From Hyperthermus sp. (GTDB lineage Archaea; Thermoproteota; Thermoprotei_A; Sulfolobales; Pyrodictiaceae): DNA of 45,468 nt. Each line of letters opens with the position of its first letter. Within the stretch, counting starts at the first letter, position 1. A model generated the notes under the pieces. That model ran no database searches and was not told where the DNA came from. It saw nothing but the letters and a program-made list of their open reading frames with translations. The stretch spans positions 1-45,468 of the forward strand of contig QNYQ01000026.1 of assembly GCA_003978665.1 (NCBI GenBank), written 5' to 3'. Shown one piece after another: positions 1 through 8,907 of the stretch. The position numbers were made by a program, and so were the translations under genes.

Positions 1-282
1 TGCCAGAACCCCATCTGCTATGCTGGCATAGCGTTCCTTACCCTCTCACTAGCATGGGGCAGCCCCGAAGCAGTAATAGTATCGCTTGCACTAATCGATC
101 CCTCCTTCACACCTCTCTTAGCATTCATAGAGGTGGGGGGAAGACCTCTCGGAATGATCATGACGCCTCTCGCAGTGCTCCTAGAAATAGTCCCAATAGC
201 ACCCCCGCAAACAGTCACGGCAGCACTCCTGCTTACAGTACTTGCCGCGGAAGCACAGCGGGCAGAGGCCAGGAGAGGGTAG
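1..282 (+). CDS. C-terminal fragment of an integral membrane protein (5' end outside window)
   Basis: Frame 1 is open from base 1 to TAG at 280-282 and reads ...YAGIAFLTLSLAWGSPEAVIVSLALIDPSFTPLLAFIEVGGRPLGMIMTPLAVLLEIVPIAPPQTVTAALLLTVLAAEAQRAEARRG*. It is strongly hydrophobic with a basic tail. It is absent from the ORF track because it lacks a start in the window. Confidence 0.6.
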   Translation, partial: CQNPICYAGIAFLTLSLAWGSPEAVIVSLALIDPSFTPLLAFIEVGGRPLGMIMTPLAVLLEIVPIAPPQTVTAALLLTVLAAEAQRAEARRG

Positions 283-431
283 CATCCCGGGAAAACTGGT
301 TTCCTCCCTCAGCATCGCGTGAAGAGCGTGGCGGAGGCTCTCTGACCCCGTCTAGAACCCTGAGAACGAGGCTGCTGGGGACTGGATAGAGTCTAGTATT
401 ATGGGGCTGTTATTCTCGCTGGTTGAGGCAG

Positions 432-947
432 CTATATGTCCACTACAAACTGGACCCTCCAGCATCCATCCTCCTTCACAATATCCATTGACGCATACGT
501 CATGGCTTTAACTATTGTGCGTGGGGGATGCTTTTCCGGGTTAAACACCTCGCCCCAAGCCTTTGCCTTCAACTTGTAGAATGCTTCCTCTCCGCCCCCA
601 ACTCTGGTTAACTCCTCTATCTTAAACTTTGAGAACACGAGCTTCTCGACGTCAGTGTAGAAGAGGAGCTCCTCGATCCAGCGGTAAAGCAGCTGGTAGA
701 GGTCAAGCCCCTCAGCTTCCACACTCTTCTCAATCCTTTCCTCCACCTTAGACGTATCAGTGATGATCTCGTAGACTCCTAGCGCAGCCTGTTCGAAAGC
801 CTCTTCAAGCCGGCGCCCCCGGCCTATTACGAGCACGTCAGCGGTGTGGGGTGCGTGGGCGTAGCCGGGGCACGGCGTTTTTGATAGTACTTCGAGTATT
901 TCCTTCTCGACATCCTCCACGCCATGCCACCCCCTCTCCTCCAGCAT
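432..947 (-). CDS. Archease family protein (RtcB ligase cofactor)
   Basis: HTADVLVIGRGRRLEEAFEQAALGVYEIITD..., ELLFYTDVEKLVFSKFKI, and C-terminal VKAMTYASMDIVKEDGCWRVQFVVDI are archease signatures. Confidence 0.88.
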   Translation of the reverse strand: MLEERGWHGVEDVEKEILEVLSKTPCPGYAHAPHTADVLVIGRGRRLEEAFEQAALGVYEIITDTSKVEERIEKSVEAEGLDLYQLLYRWIEELLFYTDVEKLVFSKFKIEELTRVGGGEEAFYKLKAKAWGEVFNPEKHPPRTIVKAMTYASMDIVKEDGCWRVQFVVDI

Positions 948-993
948 GGCTTTAGGGGAGTCCGGGAAGCCCGTATCCTGCCCCCTTGACCCT

Positions 994-2319
994 CTATGAG
1001 ACTGCTCCCCCTAAGGCTTCTATGGCTTCTTCAAGCTTCTCCCTGGATTCTTCGAGCAAGCGCTGTATATGCTCGCTGTTCTTTGCGTAGACGGGTCTGC
1101 CGTTAACTATGGTGTATTCTACGTCTCCTGGTGTAGCATTATAGACTATGTGGGAGATTATGTTGTTGGCTGTTAAGGGCGTGAACCATGGGTTTTTGAG
1201 GGATACGACAGCTATATCGGCGGCTCTTCCCTCCTCTATAGCTCCAGCCCTAACGCCCATCAGCCTGGCCGACCCCTCTGTAGCGATCTTTAACGCATCC
1301 CTGGCACCTATCCTTGTATCCCAGTAAGAAAACCTCTGAAGGAGGATCATAACCCTCATCTCTCTCAGCATGTTAAGTGAATTGCTTGCAGCCGGGCTTC
1401 CCGTGCCTAGTCCCACGTTGATTCCGGCCTCTAAGACCTCTTTTAGGGGGAAATGACCCCCCGTAGCCAGCTTCATGGTGGTTGTTGGACAGAAGGCTAG
1501 TCTTGCACCCTTGCGTGACACAAGGTTGAGCTCCCAGCTGGCCACCCAGCCTGTGTTGACGAGTATTGTGAGAGGGGTTAATGCACCTATTGACTCTAAG
1601 AGCTCTATGGGGAATCTGCCGTGCCTCTTCTTTGCCACATATACTTCTCTTCTCGTTTGAGAGACGTGGATCTGGAGCGGGACCCCCAGCTCCAATGCTT
1701 GCTCAGCAATAACCTTTAGTGTTTCAGGCGGTAAAAGAGCTGCTTCACGCACGTCAATAACAGCCCCTATAAGCCCCCCACCCTCCCCCCTAATGGCTTT
1801 AGCATCATCAAAAGCCCTCCGTGCCTCTTGCAGGTCATCGATGCCTGTTATGAGCCGGCCTACAAGAGCCCTTACTCCAACATCCCTTAACGCCTTCATG
1901 CTTTCACGCGGGTAAAGGTAGGTATCTACGAGGCCGCAGGTAGAGGAGGATAATGCTTCGAGGGCTGCAAGCCTTGAAGCATGATACACCATCCACGGCT
2001 GCAGCCTCTTCTCCAGGACACTTATCTTCCTACTCCATGATTCAAGGTCTTCGTCGTCGTAGCTTCCGCGGAAGAGAAGCATCCCAGTGTGAGTGTGTGC
2101 ATTGTATAGGCATGGTATAGCGATACTTCTCTTTGGACACTCGATCACAACACCCCTGCGATAACCGTTCTTCAACTCGCTGCCAACATACTCGATTACA
2201 CCATCCTCAATATAAACCACTACATCCCTCACTACTTCACAGCCGCTGCAAGGGAGAATGAGAGGGCAGCGTAGGAGCAGGGGCTCGCGTCCTCCCATGA
2301 CCCTCTTCCACCTACGCAC
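994..2319 (-). CDS. Amidohydrolase family protein (MTA/SAH deaminase-like)
   Basis: IPCLYNAHTHTGMLLFRGSYDD metal-binding HxH motif, IHVSQTRREV, GLGTGSPAASNSLNMLREMR, and C-terminal GRAADIAVVSL. Confidence 0.85.
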   Translation of the reverse strand: MRRWKRVMGGREPLLLRCPLILPCSGCEVVRDVVVYIEDGVIEYVGSELKNGYRRGVVIECPKRSIAIPCLYNAHTHTGMLLFRGSYDDEDLESWSRKISVLEKRLQPWMVYHASRLAALEALSSSTCGLVDTYLYPRESMKALRDVGVRALVGRLITGIDDLQEARRAFDDAKAIRGEGGGLIGAVIDVREAALLPPETLKVIAEQALELGVPLQIHVSQTRREVYVAKKRHGRFPIELLESIGALTPLTILVNTGWVASWELNLVSRKGARLAFCPTTTMKLATGGHFPLKEVLEAGINVGLGTGSPAASNSLNMLREMRVMILLQRFSYWDTRIGARDALKIATEGSARLMGVRAGAIEEGRAADIAVVSLKNPWFTPLTANNIISHIVYNATPGDVEYTIVNGRPVYAKNSEHIQRLLEESREKLEEAIEALGGAVS

Positions 2320-2405
2320 CGTGGCCTATTCTGCCGAGAAGCCTAAAAAGGGGAGAAGGGGCGCAGCGGCTCCTTAACCAAATCCGAGACGAGGAGTAGG
2401 GCTTA

Positions 2406-2897
2406 ATGGGTGTAGTAGGCATGGTGCGCTGGGCACTGATAGTTACCAGTGATACTGTGAAGAGGGATCCTTCACTAGACAAGGTGACTCCGCTGGTCAA
2501 AGAGAAGCTAAAGAACAGAGATAATGAGCTTGTGTACGCTAGGATCGTGGGTAATAATCCCTTCGAGATACTACATGCCGTTTCCGATGCTGCGATGAGA
2601 GGTGTTGATGTAATCCTCTTGACCGGAGGCACGGGCCCTAATCCCAGGGACGTCACGGTAGACCTCTTGTCGAGGCTGGCTGACAGGGAGATCCCCGGGG
2701 TGGGTGAAGAGTTTAGAAGAAGGAGCCTCTCTAGGGGTGTACGTAATGCCCTGCTAAGCAGGGCCTCAGCATTCACCTTCTACGGCAAGCTAATAATCGC
2801 TAGCCCAGGCAGCCCCGACGCCGTTGAAGCTATGCTGGAGGTAGTCCTGCCAGTAATAGGGCATCTCGTAGAGCAGCTTAAGGGCGGAAAACACTAG
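2406..2897 (+). CDS. moaB: Molybdenum cofactor biosynthesis protein MoaB/Mog family
   Basis: LLTGGTGPNPRDVTVDLLSRLADREIPGVGEEFRRRSL and ASPGSPDAVEAMLEVVLPVIGHLVEQL. Confidence 0.88.
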   Translation: MGVVGMVRWALIVTSDTVKRDPSLDKVTPLVKEKLKNRDNELVYARIVGNNPFEILHAVSDAAMRGVDVILLTGGTGPNPRDVTVDLLSRLADREIPGVGEEFRRRSLSRGVRNALLSRASAFTFYGKLIIASPGSPDAVEAMLEVVLPVIGHLVEQLKGGKH

Positions 2898-2915
2898 GGA
2901 GGGCGTGGGGGAGGC

Positions 2916-3716
2916 GTGGCCAAGATCCCCTTATGGCTCGAGATGAAGGGTAGGAGGGTTCTCGTTGTAGGCGGGGGACGGGTTGGAGCGCGCAGAGCCC
3001 TGTACTTCAGGAGTGCTGGCGCAGAGGTAAGGGTTGTAGGACTGGATTTTTCACGCGAGCTTATTGATGCGGCTAGGCGCGATGATAGATTGAAGCTGGT
3101 AAGCCTGAACGTGCTGGAGGATGCCCGTGGCCTGGAGGAACTGGTGGAGTGGGCAGATATTGTAGTGGTGGCTACAAGCAGTCCAGCTGCAAACGAGAAG
3201 GTATGGGCCATTGCCAGTGCTAGGCGCAAGTGGGTTAACGATGCAACAGACGCCTCTAGGACAGAGATAGTGGTCCCGTATAGGGCAGCAGTCCTCGATG
3301 ATGCCGTTGAAATAGCCGTTACCAGCCTCGGAAAAAGCGGGGTTGTAGCACGCAATATCAGAGACATAGCGGTGGAATGTATAGAGGAGAACAGTATGAT
3401 CAAGTTACTCTACCAGGTTATGTGGAGAGTGAAGCCTGTATTAAAGACGCTAATAAAGGATGGTAGACTCCGCTTCCCAGCATACTTAAGCATAGAGGAG
3501 GCCGTTAAGGAAGTGCTGAGGAAGGGCCAGGGCCTCAACGACGCGTTAAAGGCTGCTGCCGAGAAGATAGTAGAACACGCCTCCAGACACGGCATAGTAG
3601 TCAACAGGGACGAGGTACTTGACGCGCTAATGTCGGTCAAGGAGCCAGTAAAACCCCTAGGGAATCCGAGGGAGCAGGAGGCCAGGCGCGGAGAAGGGGG
3701 CCAGCCCCCACCATGA
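2916..3716 (+). CDS. Siroheme synthase / precorrin-2 dehydrogenase (CysG N-terminal, Met8-like)
   Basis: MAKIPLWLEMKGRRVLVVGGGRVGARRALYFRSAGAEVRVVG is an NAD-binding motif; WVNDATDASRTEIVVPYRAAV is also present. Confidence 0.85.
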   Translation: MAKIPLWLEMKGRRVLVVGGGRVGARRALYFRSAGAEVRVVGLDFSRELIDAARRDDRLKLVSLNVLEDARGLEELVEWADIVVVATSSPAANEKVWAIASARRKWVNDATDASRTEIVVPYRAAVLDDAVEIAVTSLGKSGVVARNIRDIAVECIEENSMIKLLYQVMWRVKPVLKTLIKDGRLRFPAYLSIEEAVKEVLRKGQGLNDALKAAAEKIVEHASRHGIVVNRDEVLDALMSVKEPVKPLGNPREQEARRGEGGQPPP

Positions 3717-3727
3717 ACCTTCCAGAG

Positions 3728-4375
3728 CTAGGACCTAACTATTCTGGCACCCAGCACCCTCTCAATCTCTGAGGCGGACACCGGCCCCTCACGCAGCAGC
3801 CTGGGAGGCCAGGCGGCTAGATCGATCACGGTGCTGGGAACCCCTCCGGGTGAGGGGCCACTATCAATAACATAGTCCACGCCCTCTCCAAGCTGCTCCA
3901 AAGCCTCCAGCGCATTACGTGGAGCAGGCCTCCCATGAATATTAGCGCTTGTTCCCACAAGGGCTCCACAACACTTGTCTATAAGAGACAATGCCACACT
4001 ATGATCCGGCATTCTAACCCCTACCTTTCCCGTCCCAGCGTGGAGGACGCCTGGAACATTCTCCCTGGCCCGTAGCACCAGCGTCAGAGCCCCCGGCCAA
4101 AAGGCCTCGGCAAGCAGCCTCGCCTCACGAGTCATATAAACCACTTCCTCGGCAGCCTCAACACTCGAAACCAGTACTGGAAGAGGCTTATCCAAGGGCC
4201 TCTTCTTCACGCGATAAACCCTCAATACAGCCTCCTCCAGGAAAGGGTTTGAGCCAACGCCGTAAACAGTATCAGTGGGATATACCACAATCCTCCCAGC
4301 CCTAACCTTCTCAGCTATTCTCTCAAGCAAAAGCTCATCTAAATGGCTCGGGTGAACATACACTACCACAACCAC
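3728..4375 (-). CDS. L-threonylcarbamoyladenylate synthase (Sua5/YciO/YrdC)
   Basis: RIVVYPTDTVYGVGSNPF, YRVKKRPLDKPLPVLV, and VGTSANIHGRPAPRN. Confidence 0.92.
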   Translation of the reverse strand: MVVVVYVHPSHLDELLLERIAEKVRAGRIVVYPTDTVYGVGSNPFLEEAVLRVYRVKKRPLDKPLPVLVSSVEAAEEVVYMTREARLLAEAFWPGALTLVLRARENVPGVLHAGTGKVGVRMPDHSVALSLIDKCCGALVGTSANIHGRPAPRNALEALEQLGEGVDYVIDSGPSPGGVPSTVIDLAAWPPRLLREGPVSASEIERVLGARIVRS

Positions 4376-4587
4376 GGCACCAGCACCCTTAAGGGCCCCT
4401 CAGCCCTCAACCACCAGCCTCAGCAGCATGTCGGGGAGACTAGCCAGTATTTTCACGGCAGCTGCAGCAGCCCTGGTATTAGCGTCCTCGAAGACCGAAA
4501 GCCCAAAATATAGGCATAAGGCTGGGCGAGACACCCGGCCCCAAGCCTCCAGACTGCTATTGTGGAGGGGAAAGGGGTCCGGGCATA

Positions 4588-4791
4588 ATGCTGCAGTACA
4601 TCTATGCTCCACTCTTCGCTTCAAGCGCCCTCCTCCTACTCGGCTCGAGCATACTCATGCTGAGGAAATACATGCAGGAATGGGACGAGTATAAGAGGTT
4701 CATTGAGGGTTTCGGCACGCTGATCCTCGTGTTTATCGGCGCGATGTTTCTTGCAGCACTACACGCGGTAACATTCGCGGCAACACCCTGA
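4588..4791 (+). CDS. Small membrane protein, two predicted TM segments
   Basis: 67 aa: LYAPLFASSALLLLGSSILML...FGTLILVFIGAMFLAALHAVTFA. Two hydrophobic helices flank a charged loop. Confidence 0.55.
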   Translation: MLQYIYAPLFASSALLLLGSSILMLRKYMQEWDEYKRFIEGFGTLILVFIGAMFLAALHAVTFAATP

Positions 4792-4900
4792 AAACTGCGG
4801 GACGCTGCGGGACGCTTTCCCTCCAACTCTCCCTTTCCCCTCGCCTCCCCCAGTTTTTGCCTTGGCCCTGCCTGCCTCCTCCCCGGGGTCACCGCCACGT

Positions 4901-5362
4901 TTACATTATGTAGAGGCTCGCCTGCTCCTTAACCTCCTCTTCTCCAGCCCTTATCACGGCTATCTCAAGCTCCCCCGAGTATATCTTCGCGTAGACTCTC
5001 GGAGGCCTTCCACCAGTAAGCCGCAACAGCTGCCCACACTTATTGAGACCCTCAAGCCCCACTTCAACTATCATTTCGCCCACGCGGTAGTAGCCTAGTG
5101 CTAGATCACGATGGTCACGTCTAGGAACAGTGCTCGCAAGCTTCTCGAAACCACGAAACAAGAGCTCCTTATCAGCCATGGATTCTAGGCTCTCAAGCCA
5201 TGAAATGAACTCCCTGCTGCATGTGCTCTTGGTTTTCAACGCGTCATAGTCGCCGTTAACCTTTTCCTGAAGCATTGACACTACAGCATGCAGTACCGGG
5301 AACGGGCCTGTTTCAAGGAGCTTGCCCACAGCCTCCTGCTTACTGTTCACGGTTATGTACAC
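4901..5362 (-). CDS. Hypothetical protein
   Basis: 153 aa ORF with GTG start. On the minus strand a TATA-like GATAAAAAG lies about 30 nt upstream, consistent with a leaderless transcript. Confidence 0.6.
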   Translation of the reverse strand: MYITVNSKQEAVGKLLETGPFPVLHAVVSMLQEKVNGDYDALKTKSTCSREFISWLESLESMADKELLFRGFEKLASTVPRRDHRDLALGYYRVGEMIVEVGLEGLNKCGQLLRLTGGRPPRVYAKIYSGELEIAVIRAGEEEVKEQASLYIM

Positions 5363-5692
5363 CTTGAAGCAGTGTTGAGAGGGTAAGGAGGCTTTTTATC
5401 GCCCCCTCCACCCAGGGTGTGCAGCGTTAGCATCAGAGGCTAGTAAGATCAGCTCCTGGGAGTCTCCGGGAAGAAGGTTTTAGCTAGCGTGTAAATACCC
5501 TTGCCCTGCCCGGTGCATTGTGATGCCTTACAGGCGGCTGCTCGCTCGCCTAGCGTCTCTGCTGGGTGCTAGGGGAATTGGCGCCTTTCCTGAAGCCTCG
5601 CCTAGGCACTGCTGCCTATGGCCTATCGGGGCTCCCGGCTCTCCCAAGCTTCTAGGGTCTGGGGACCGATAGGTTTCGGACATACTTCTAAG

Positions 5693-5700
5693 TTATATTA
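5693..5700 (+). promoter_or_regulatory. Candidate TATA box for the cytochrome/NrfD operon
   Basis: TTATATTA in a GC-rich intergenic region, 66 nt upstream of the ATG at 5766. Confidence 0.45.
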
Positions 5701-5765
5701 GATGATTCGGTTCCAGGACATGACGGTTAAGGGATTGAGGACGAAGCTAGGGTGGTGTAGCGGTA

Positions 5766-6461
5766 ATGAAGCATGTGACAGTAATTAGGCCGGCCCTAGC
5801 ATTAGCGTTCATCGCAGTCTTGTTGGCCGGCTATATTGCCGATGCAAGCCAGTACCGCGACCCCGACAAGTACCAGTTCTACCCCTGCAGCCAGTGCCAT
5901 GCCACGATGAAGGTTACTGGGATGGTGAAGAAGCAGCCCTTCCACGGTATAGACCTTACCAAGGGCGCTCACGCTGGCCTTTACTGTGTCAACTGTCATG
6001 CAGCACCTCAAGTGGATAGGCTCAAGACACGGAACGGCTACGTTGACATAGCTATACCAGGCCTAATGGGCCACGAGGAGTTGATGAAGCTTAACAAGGT
6101 CTGCGAGCGCTGCCACCCCCAGACGTATAGAGACTACATGCATCTAGCACATGCTAATAAGACGTACACTTGTAGCGGTGGAAGCGTTGAGATCGTGAAG
6201 GGCTACAAGGGCATAGCATACGACTTCCACGTGTGTAGCGAGTACAAGAATCTAGCTATGAAGCCCGCAAAAGCTTGCGTAGAGTGCCACGACCCCCATG
6301 TCGGCGTCTATCCGGCGATAAGCATTATGCCCCCTCACAGCGAAAGGCCGGCGCCGCCGCCGGAGGAGACGATAGCCTATGGTCTCATTGCAGCTGTGAC
6401 AGCTGGCCTGGCCTTGTTGCTCACATCCGTGGCCCTAGCCTCTCATACCAGTAGGCAGTAG
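5766..6461 (+). CDS. Tetraheme c-type cytochrome with signal peptide and C-terminal TM anchor
   Basis: Four CXXCH motifs (CSQCH, CVNCH, CERCH, CVECH), an N-terminal hydrophobic signal and the C-terminal helix AYGLIAAVTAGLALLLTSVALA. Confidence 0.88.
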   Translation: MKHVTVIRPALALAFIAVLLAGYIADASQYRDPDKYQFYPCSQCHATMKVTGMVKKQPFHGIDLTKGAHAGLYCVNCHAAPQVDRLKTRNGYVDIAIPGLMGHEELMKLNKVCERCHPQTYRDYMHLAHANKTYTCSGGSVEIVKGYKGIAYDFHVCSEYKNLAMKPAKACVECHDPHVGVYPAISIMPPHSERPAPPPEETIAYGLIAAVTAGLALLLTSVALASHTSRQ

Positions 6462-6474
6462 GGGGTGAAAGGTA

Positions 6475-7530
6475 GTGGTTGAGGATAAGGCCTCCGGGGC
6501 CGGGCTGACTAGGCGTGAGCTGCTCAAAGCCATGGCGGTGGTGGGCGGAGCCTCCACCATATCGTTCATAGCTATTGACCGTGAGAAGCTGCGTGCAGTG
6601 CTTAAGCCGGTGAGCTTGGAGGAGATACTTGGGCTTGAGGCTGAGGCTTCTGCCGACGAGAGTGAGCTGGAGAGGAAGGCCAGGAAGAAGGAGGAGGAGA
6701 TAAAGAAGTGGTGTAGTAGGGAGGCCGAGAAAATATGTAGCGCGAAGGGCGGCGACAGCCCTGAGTGCAAGGAGGCTAAGAGAAGATGTAGCATGGTGAA
6801 GGTGAAGGCTACGCCAGCTAAGCCTGGAGTAAGGTTTGCGATGGCCCTCGACATTAACAAGTGTATAGGCTGTAGGCGCTGCGCCTACGCGTGCGTGATG
6901 GAGAATAATCAGGATAGGGAGATGCATATTGAGTGGATAAAAGTGGTTAGTGTGCCCAGGGAGGAGTTCGAGATACTCAACACTAAGCTCGACTACACCA
7001 AGGCCCCCGAGAAGAACATGGTATACGTGCCGATGGCTTGCATGCACTGTGAAGACCCGCCCTGCGTGATGGTGTGCCCCGTTAGGGCTACGTTCAAGGA
7101 GCCTGACGGCATAGTGGTGATAGACTATGATCGCTGCATAGGCTGCAGGTACTGTATCACAGCATGCCCCTACGGCGCCCGTAGGTTCAACTGGAGAAAG
7201 CCAACAATACCAGTTACAGAGCTGAACCCCAACATGCACATACTCGGCAACGTGCTAAGACAGCCGCATGTAACGGAGAAGTGCACGTGGTGTATACAGA
7301 GGTCTCGTGACGGGGGCGTGCCAGCGTGTGTTGAGGTCTGCCCCGTAGGCGCTAGGAGTTTCGGCGACCTCAACGACCCCGAGAGCCCCATAAGAAGGAT
7401 AATAGAGGAGTATGGAGCCTTTGTTTTAAGGCCCGAGGCTGGCACCAAGCCACGCTTCTTCTACTACTTCGGGCCTGCTCGAACACCGCCTCGCGAGGAG
7501 GCTTCTGGTAAGAGTGGTGGAGAGGGGTGA
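6475..7530 (+). CDS. Tat-type four [4Fe-4S] ferredoxin subunit (NrfC/DmsB/PsrB-like)
   Basis: TRRELLKAMAVVGG is a twin-arginine motif. Four cysteine clusters follow: CIGCRRCAYAC, CMHCEDPPCVMVC, CIGCRYCITAC, CTWC...CVEVC. Confidence 0.9.
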   Translation: MVEDKASGAGLTRRELLKAMAVVGGASTISFIAIDREKLRAVLKPVSLEEILGLEAEASADESELERKARKKEEEIKKWCSREAEKICSAKGGDSPECKEAKRRCSMVKVKATPAKPGVRFAMALDINKCIGCRRCAYACVMENNQDREMHIEWIKVVSVPREEFEILNTKLDYTKAPEKNMVYVPMACMHCEDPPCVMVCPVRATFKEPDGIVVIDYDRCIGCRYCITACPYGARRFNWRKPTIPVTELNPNMHILGNVLRQPHVTEKCTWCIQRSRDGGVPACVEVCPVGARSFGDLNDPESPIRRIIEEYGAFVLRPEAGTKPRFFYYFGPARTPPREEASGKSGGEG

Positions 7531-7536
7531 TTAGTC

Positions 7537-8802
7537 GTGGCTGCGAGAGAGTATGGTGGCGGGTTTGTTGACACGATCAAGTATATTGTGAGTAAGGGGC
7601 TGCTGGAGGGTAGCAGAGCGTACTACATGGCCCTGCTAGGCCTGGTCTTGATGGCTGCCTACGGCGTCTACGTTTGGGTGTTCATTCAGCATGCCCCAGT
7701 ATTCCTCAAGAGCGACTATGGAGGCATGATGCTCACTGGCATGAGCGATTCAGTGCCCTGGGGACTCTACATCTCATTCTTCATATTCTGGGTTGGAGTT
7801 GCTGCAGCCGGTATAGTGTTCGGTTTAGCCGGCTACGTCTTCGGCCACAAGGGCTTCAAGAAGGTTGCAGTCCTCGGTGAGGTCCAAGCGGTTGCGGCGA
7901 TAGTGACGGTGCTGTCGCTTATAATGGTTGACATAGGCAGGCCCTTGAGGGCTATGATACTGATGCCTCAGCTGCCGAACCTGCACTCAATGCTAGACTG
8001 GGACTTCATGGTGCTCACGGGCTACCTGATCCTAAACATTATAGGGTTCCTGGTAACCGTTCACTACTATCGCCAGGACAAGCCTATACCGAGGAAGTTC
8101 CTGGTACCATTCATGATAATAGCCTCGCCGTTCGCCATAGGCATACACACAGTGACAGCATTCATATCGCAGGCGCTGGTAGCTAGGCCCTACTGGAACA
8201 GCCCACTACTGGCGCCACGCTACGTTGCCACAGCGTTTGCCAGCGGCCCGGCAATACTAATGCTTGTGCTCGTGCTTGCAGAGAAATACATAAAGGGCTT
8301 CAAGGTTGATGACGACGTGTACAGGAAGACTATGCTGGTAATGGTTGGCGCCCTAATAATTGGGCTCTACTTCACCTTCAGCGAGGCCCACGAGGTCTTC
8401 TGGTACACCACGGAACCCCTGAAGAAGGCCCAGTTCGAGGAGGCATTCTACGGCTACCATCTGGGCTACCTGCCAGTGATGATGATGCTCTGGATAGGTC
8501 TTGGCGCGGCTGCAGTAATACTGGCGCTTATACCCAAGGTGCGTAACACGTGGCCGGGCAGGCTGCTGATTGCTGTTATAACGATAATTGCCGTGATAAA
8601 CGAGAAGACAATGTCAATACTAGTGCCAGCATACATACCGGACCCCTTGGGCAGGTACATACTATACTATCCGACACCGCTCGAGTATGCTATAACGCTC
8701 GGAATGCATGCCATAGGCATACTAGTCTACCTAGTACTGGCGAAGGTTGCTATAGAAGTCATCATGACACACTACTTCCGTGGTAGTGGCGCACACCACT
8801 AG
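7537..8802 (+). CDS. NrfD/PsrC-family polytopic membrane subunit (quinone-interacting type)
   Basis: 421 aa polytopic protein immediately downstream of the ferredoxin subunit, with SVPWGLYISFFIFWVGVAAAG, DIGRPLRAMILMPQLPNLHSMLDWDFMVLTGY and IHTVTAFISQALVARPYWNSPLLAPRYVATAFASGPA. Confidence 0.88.
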   Translation: MAAREYGGGFVDTIKYIVSKGLLEGSRAYYMALLGLVLMAAYGVYVWVFIQHAPVFLKSDYGGMMLTGMSDSVPWGLYISFFIFWVGVAAAGIVFGLAGYVFGHKGFKKVAVLGEVQAVAAIVTVLSLIMVDIGRPLRAMILMPQLPNLHSMLDWDFMVLTGYLILNIIGFLVTVHYYRQDKPIPRKFLVPFMIIASPFAIGIHTVTAFISQALVARPYWNSPLLAPRYVATAFASGPAILMLVLVLAEKYIKGFKVDDDVYRKTMLVMVGALIIGLYFTFSEAHEVFWYTTEPLKKAQFEEAFYGYHLGYLPVMMMLWIGLGAAAVILALIPKVRNTWPGRLLIAVITIIAVINEKTMSILVPAYIPDPLGRYILYYPTPLEYAITLGMHAIGILVYLVLAKVAIEVIMTHYFRGSGAHH

Positions 8803-8803
8803 G

Positions 8804-8810
8804 CTTTTTT
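8804..8810 (+). terminator. Candidate oligo-T termination signal after nrfD-like gene
   Basis: GGCTTTTTTGC immediately after the stop codon. Confidence 0.3.
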
Positions 8811-8907
8811 GCTTGAGGTGTCGTGAAGGACTGCACATCCCTTACAACCTATATGATGGGCTATCATGAACCCGTAGATAAATGCTCAAATGTGACCGAC
8901 CGAGTTA

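Noticed and set aside
54-389. ORF 111 aa on + strand at the left edge
   Set aside because: Out of frame with the hydrophobic frame-1 reading that ends at 282; Ser/Arg-rich low-quality translation typical of a spurious overlapping frame.
2894-3403. 169 aa minus-strand ORF antisense to the siroheme synthase gene
   Set aside because: Ser/Thr/Ala-rich antisense frame opposite a well-supported gene; no recognisable domain.
4400-4694. Two overlapping ORFs (4400..4624 - and 4428..4694 +)
   Set aside because: They overlap each other and the better-supported small membrane protein; no family features to choose either as coding.
5523-5672. 49-codon ORF MPYRRLLARLASLLGARG... in the 5400-5765 intergenic region
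   Set aside because: Its 3' part coincides with the strong inverted repeat and it has no protein-family features; kept as possible structured non-coding DNA instead.
6421-7239. 272 aa minus-strand ORF antisense to the ferredoxin subunit
   Set aside because: Antisense to an unambiguous four-cluster ferredoxin; His/Tyr/Leu-rich composition is a codon-bias artefact.
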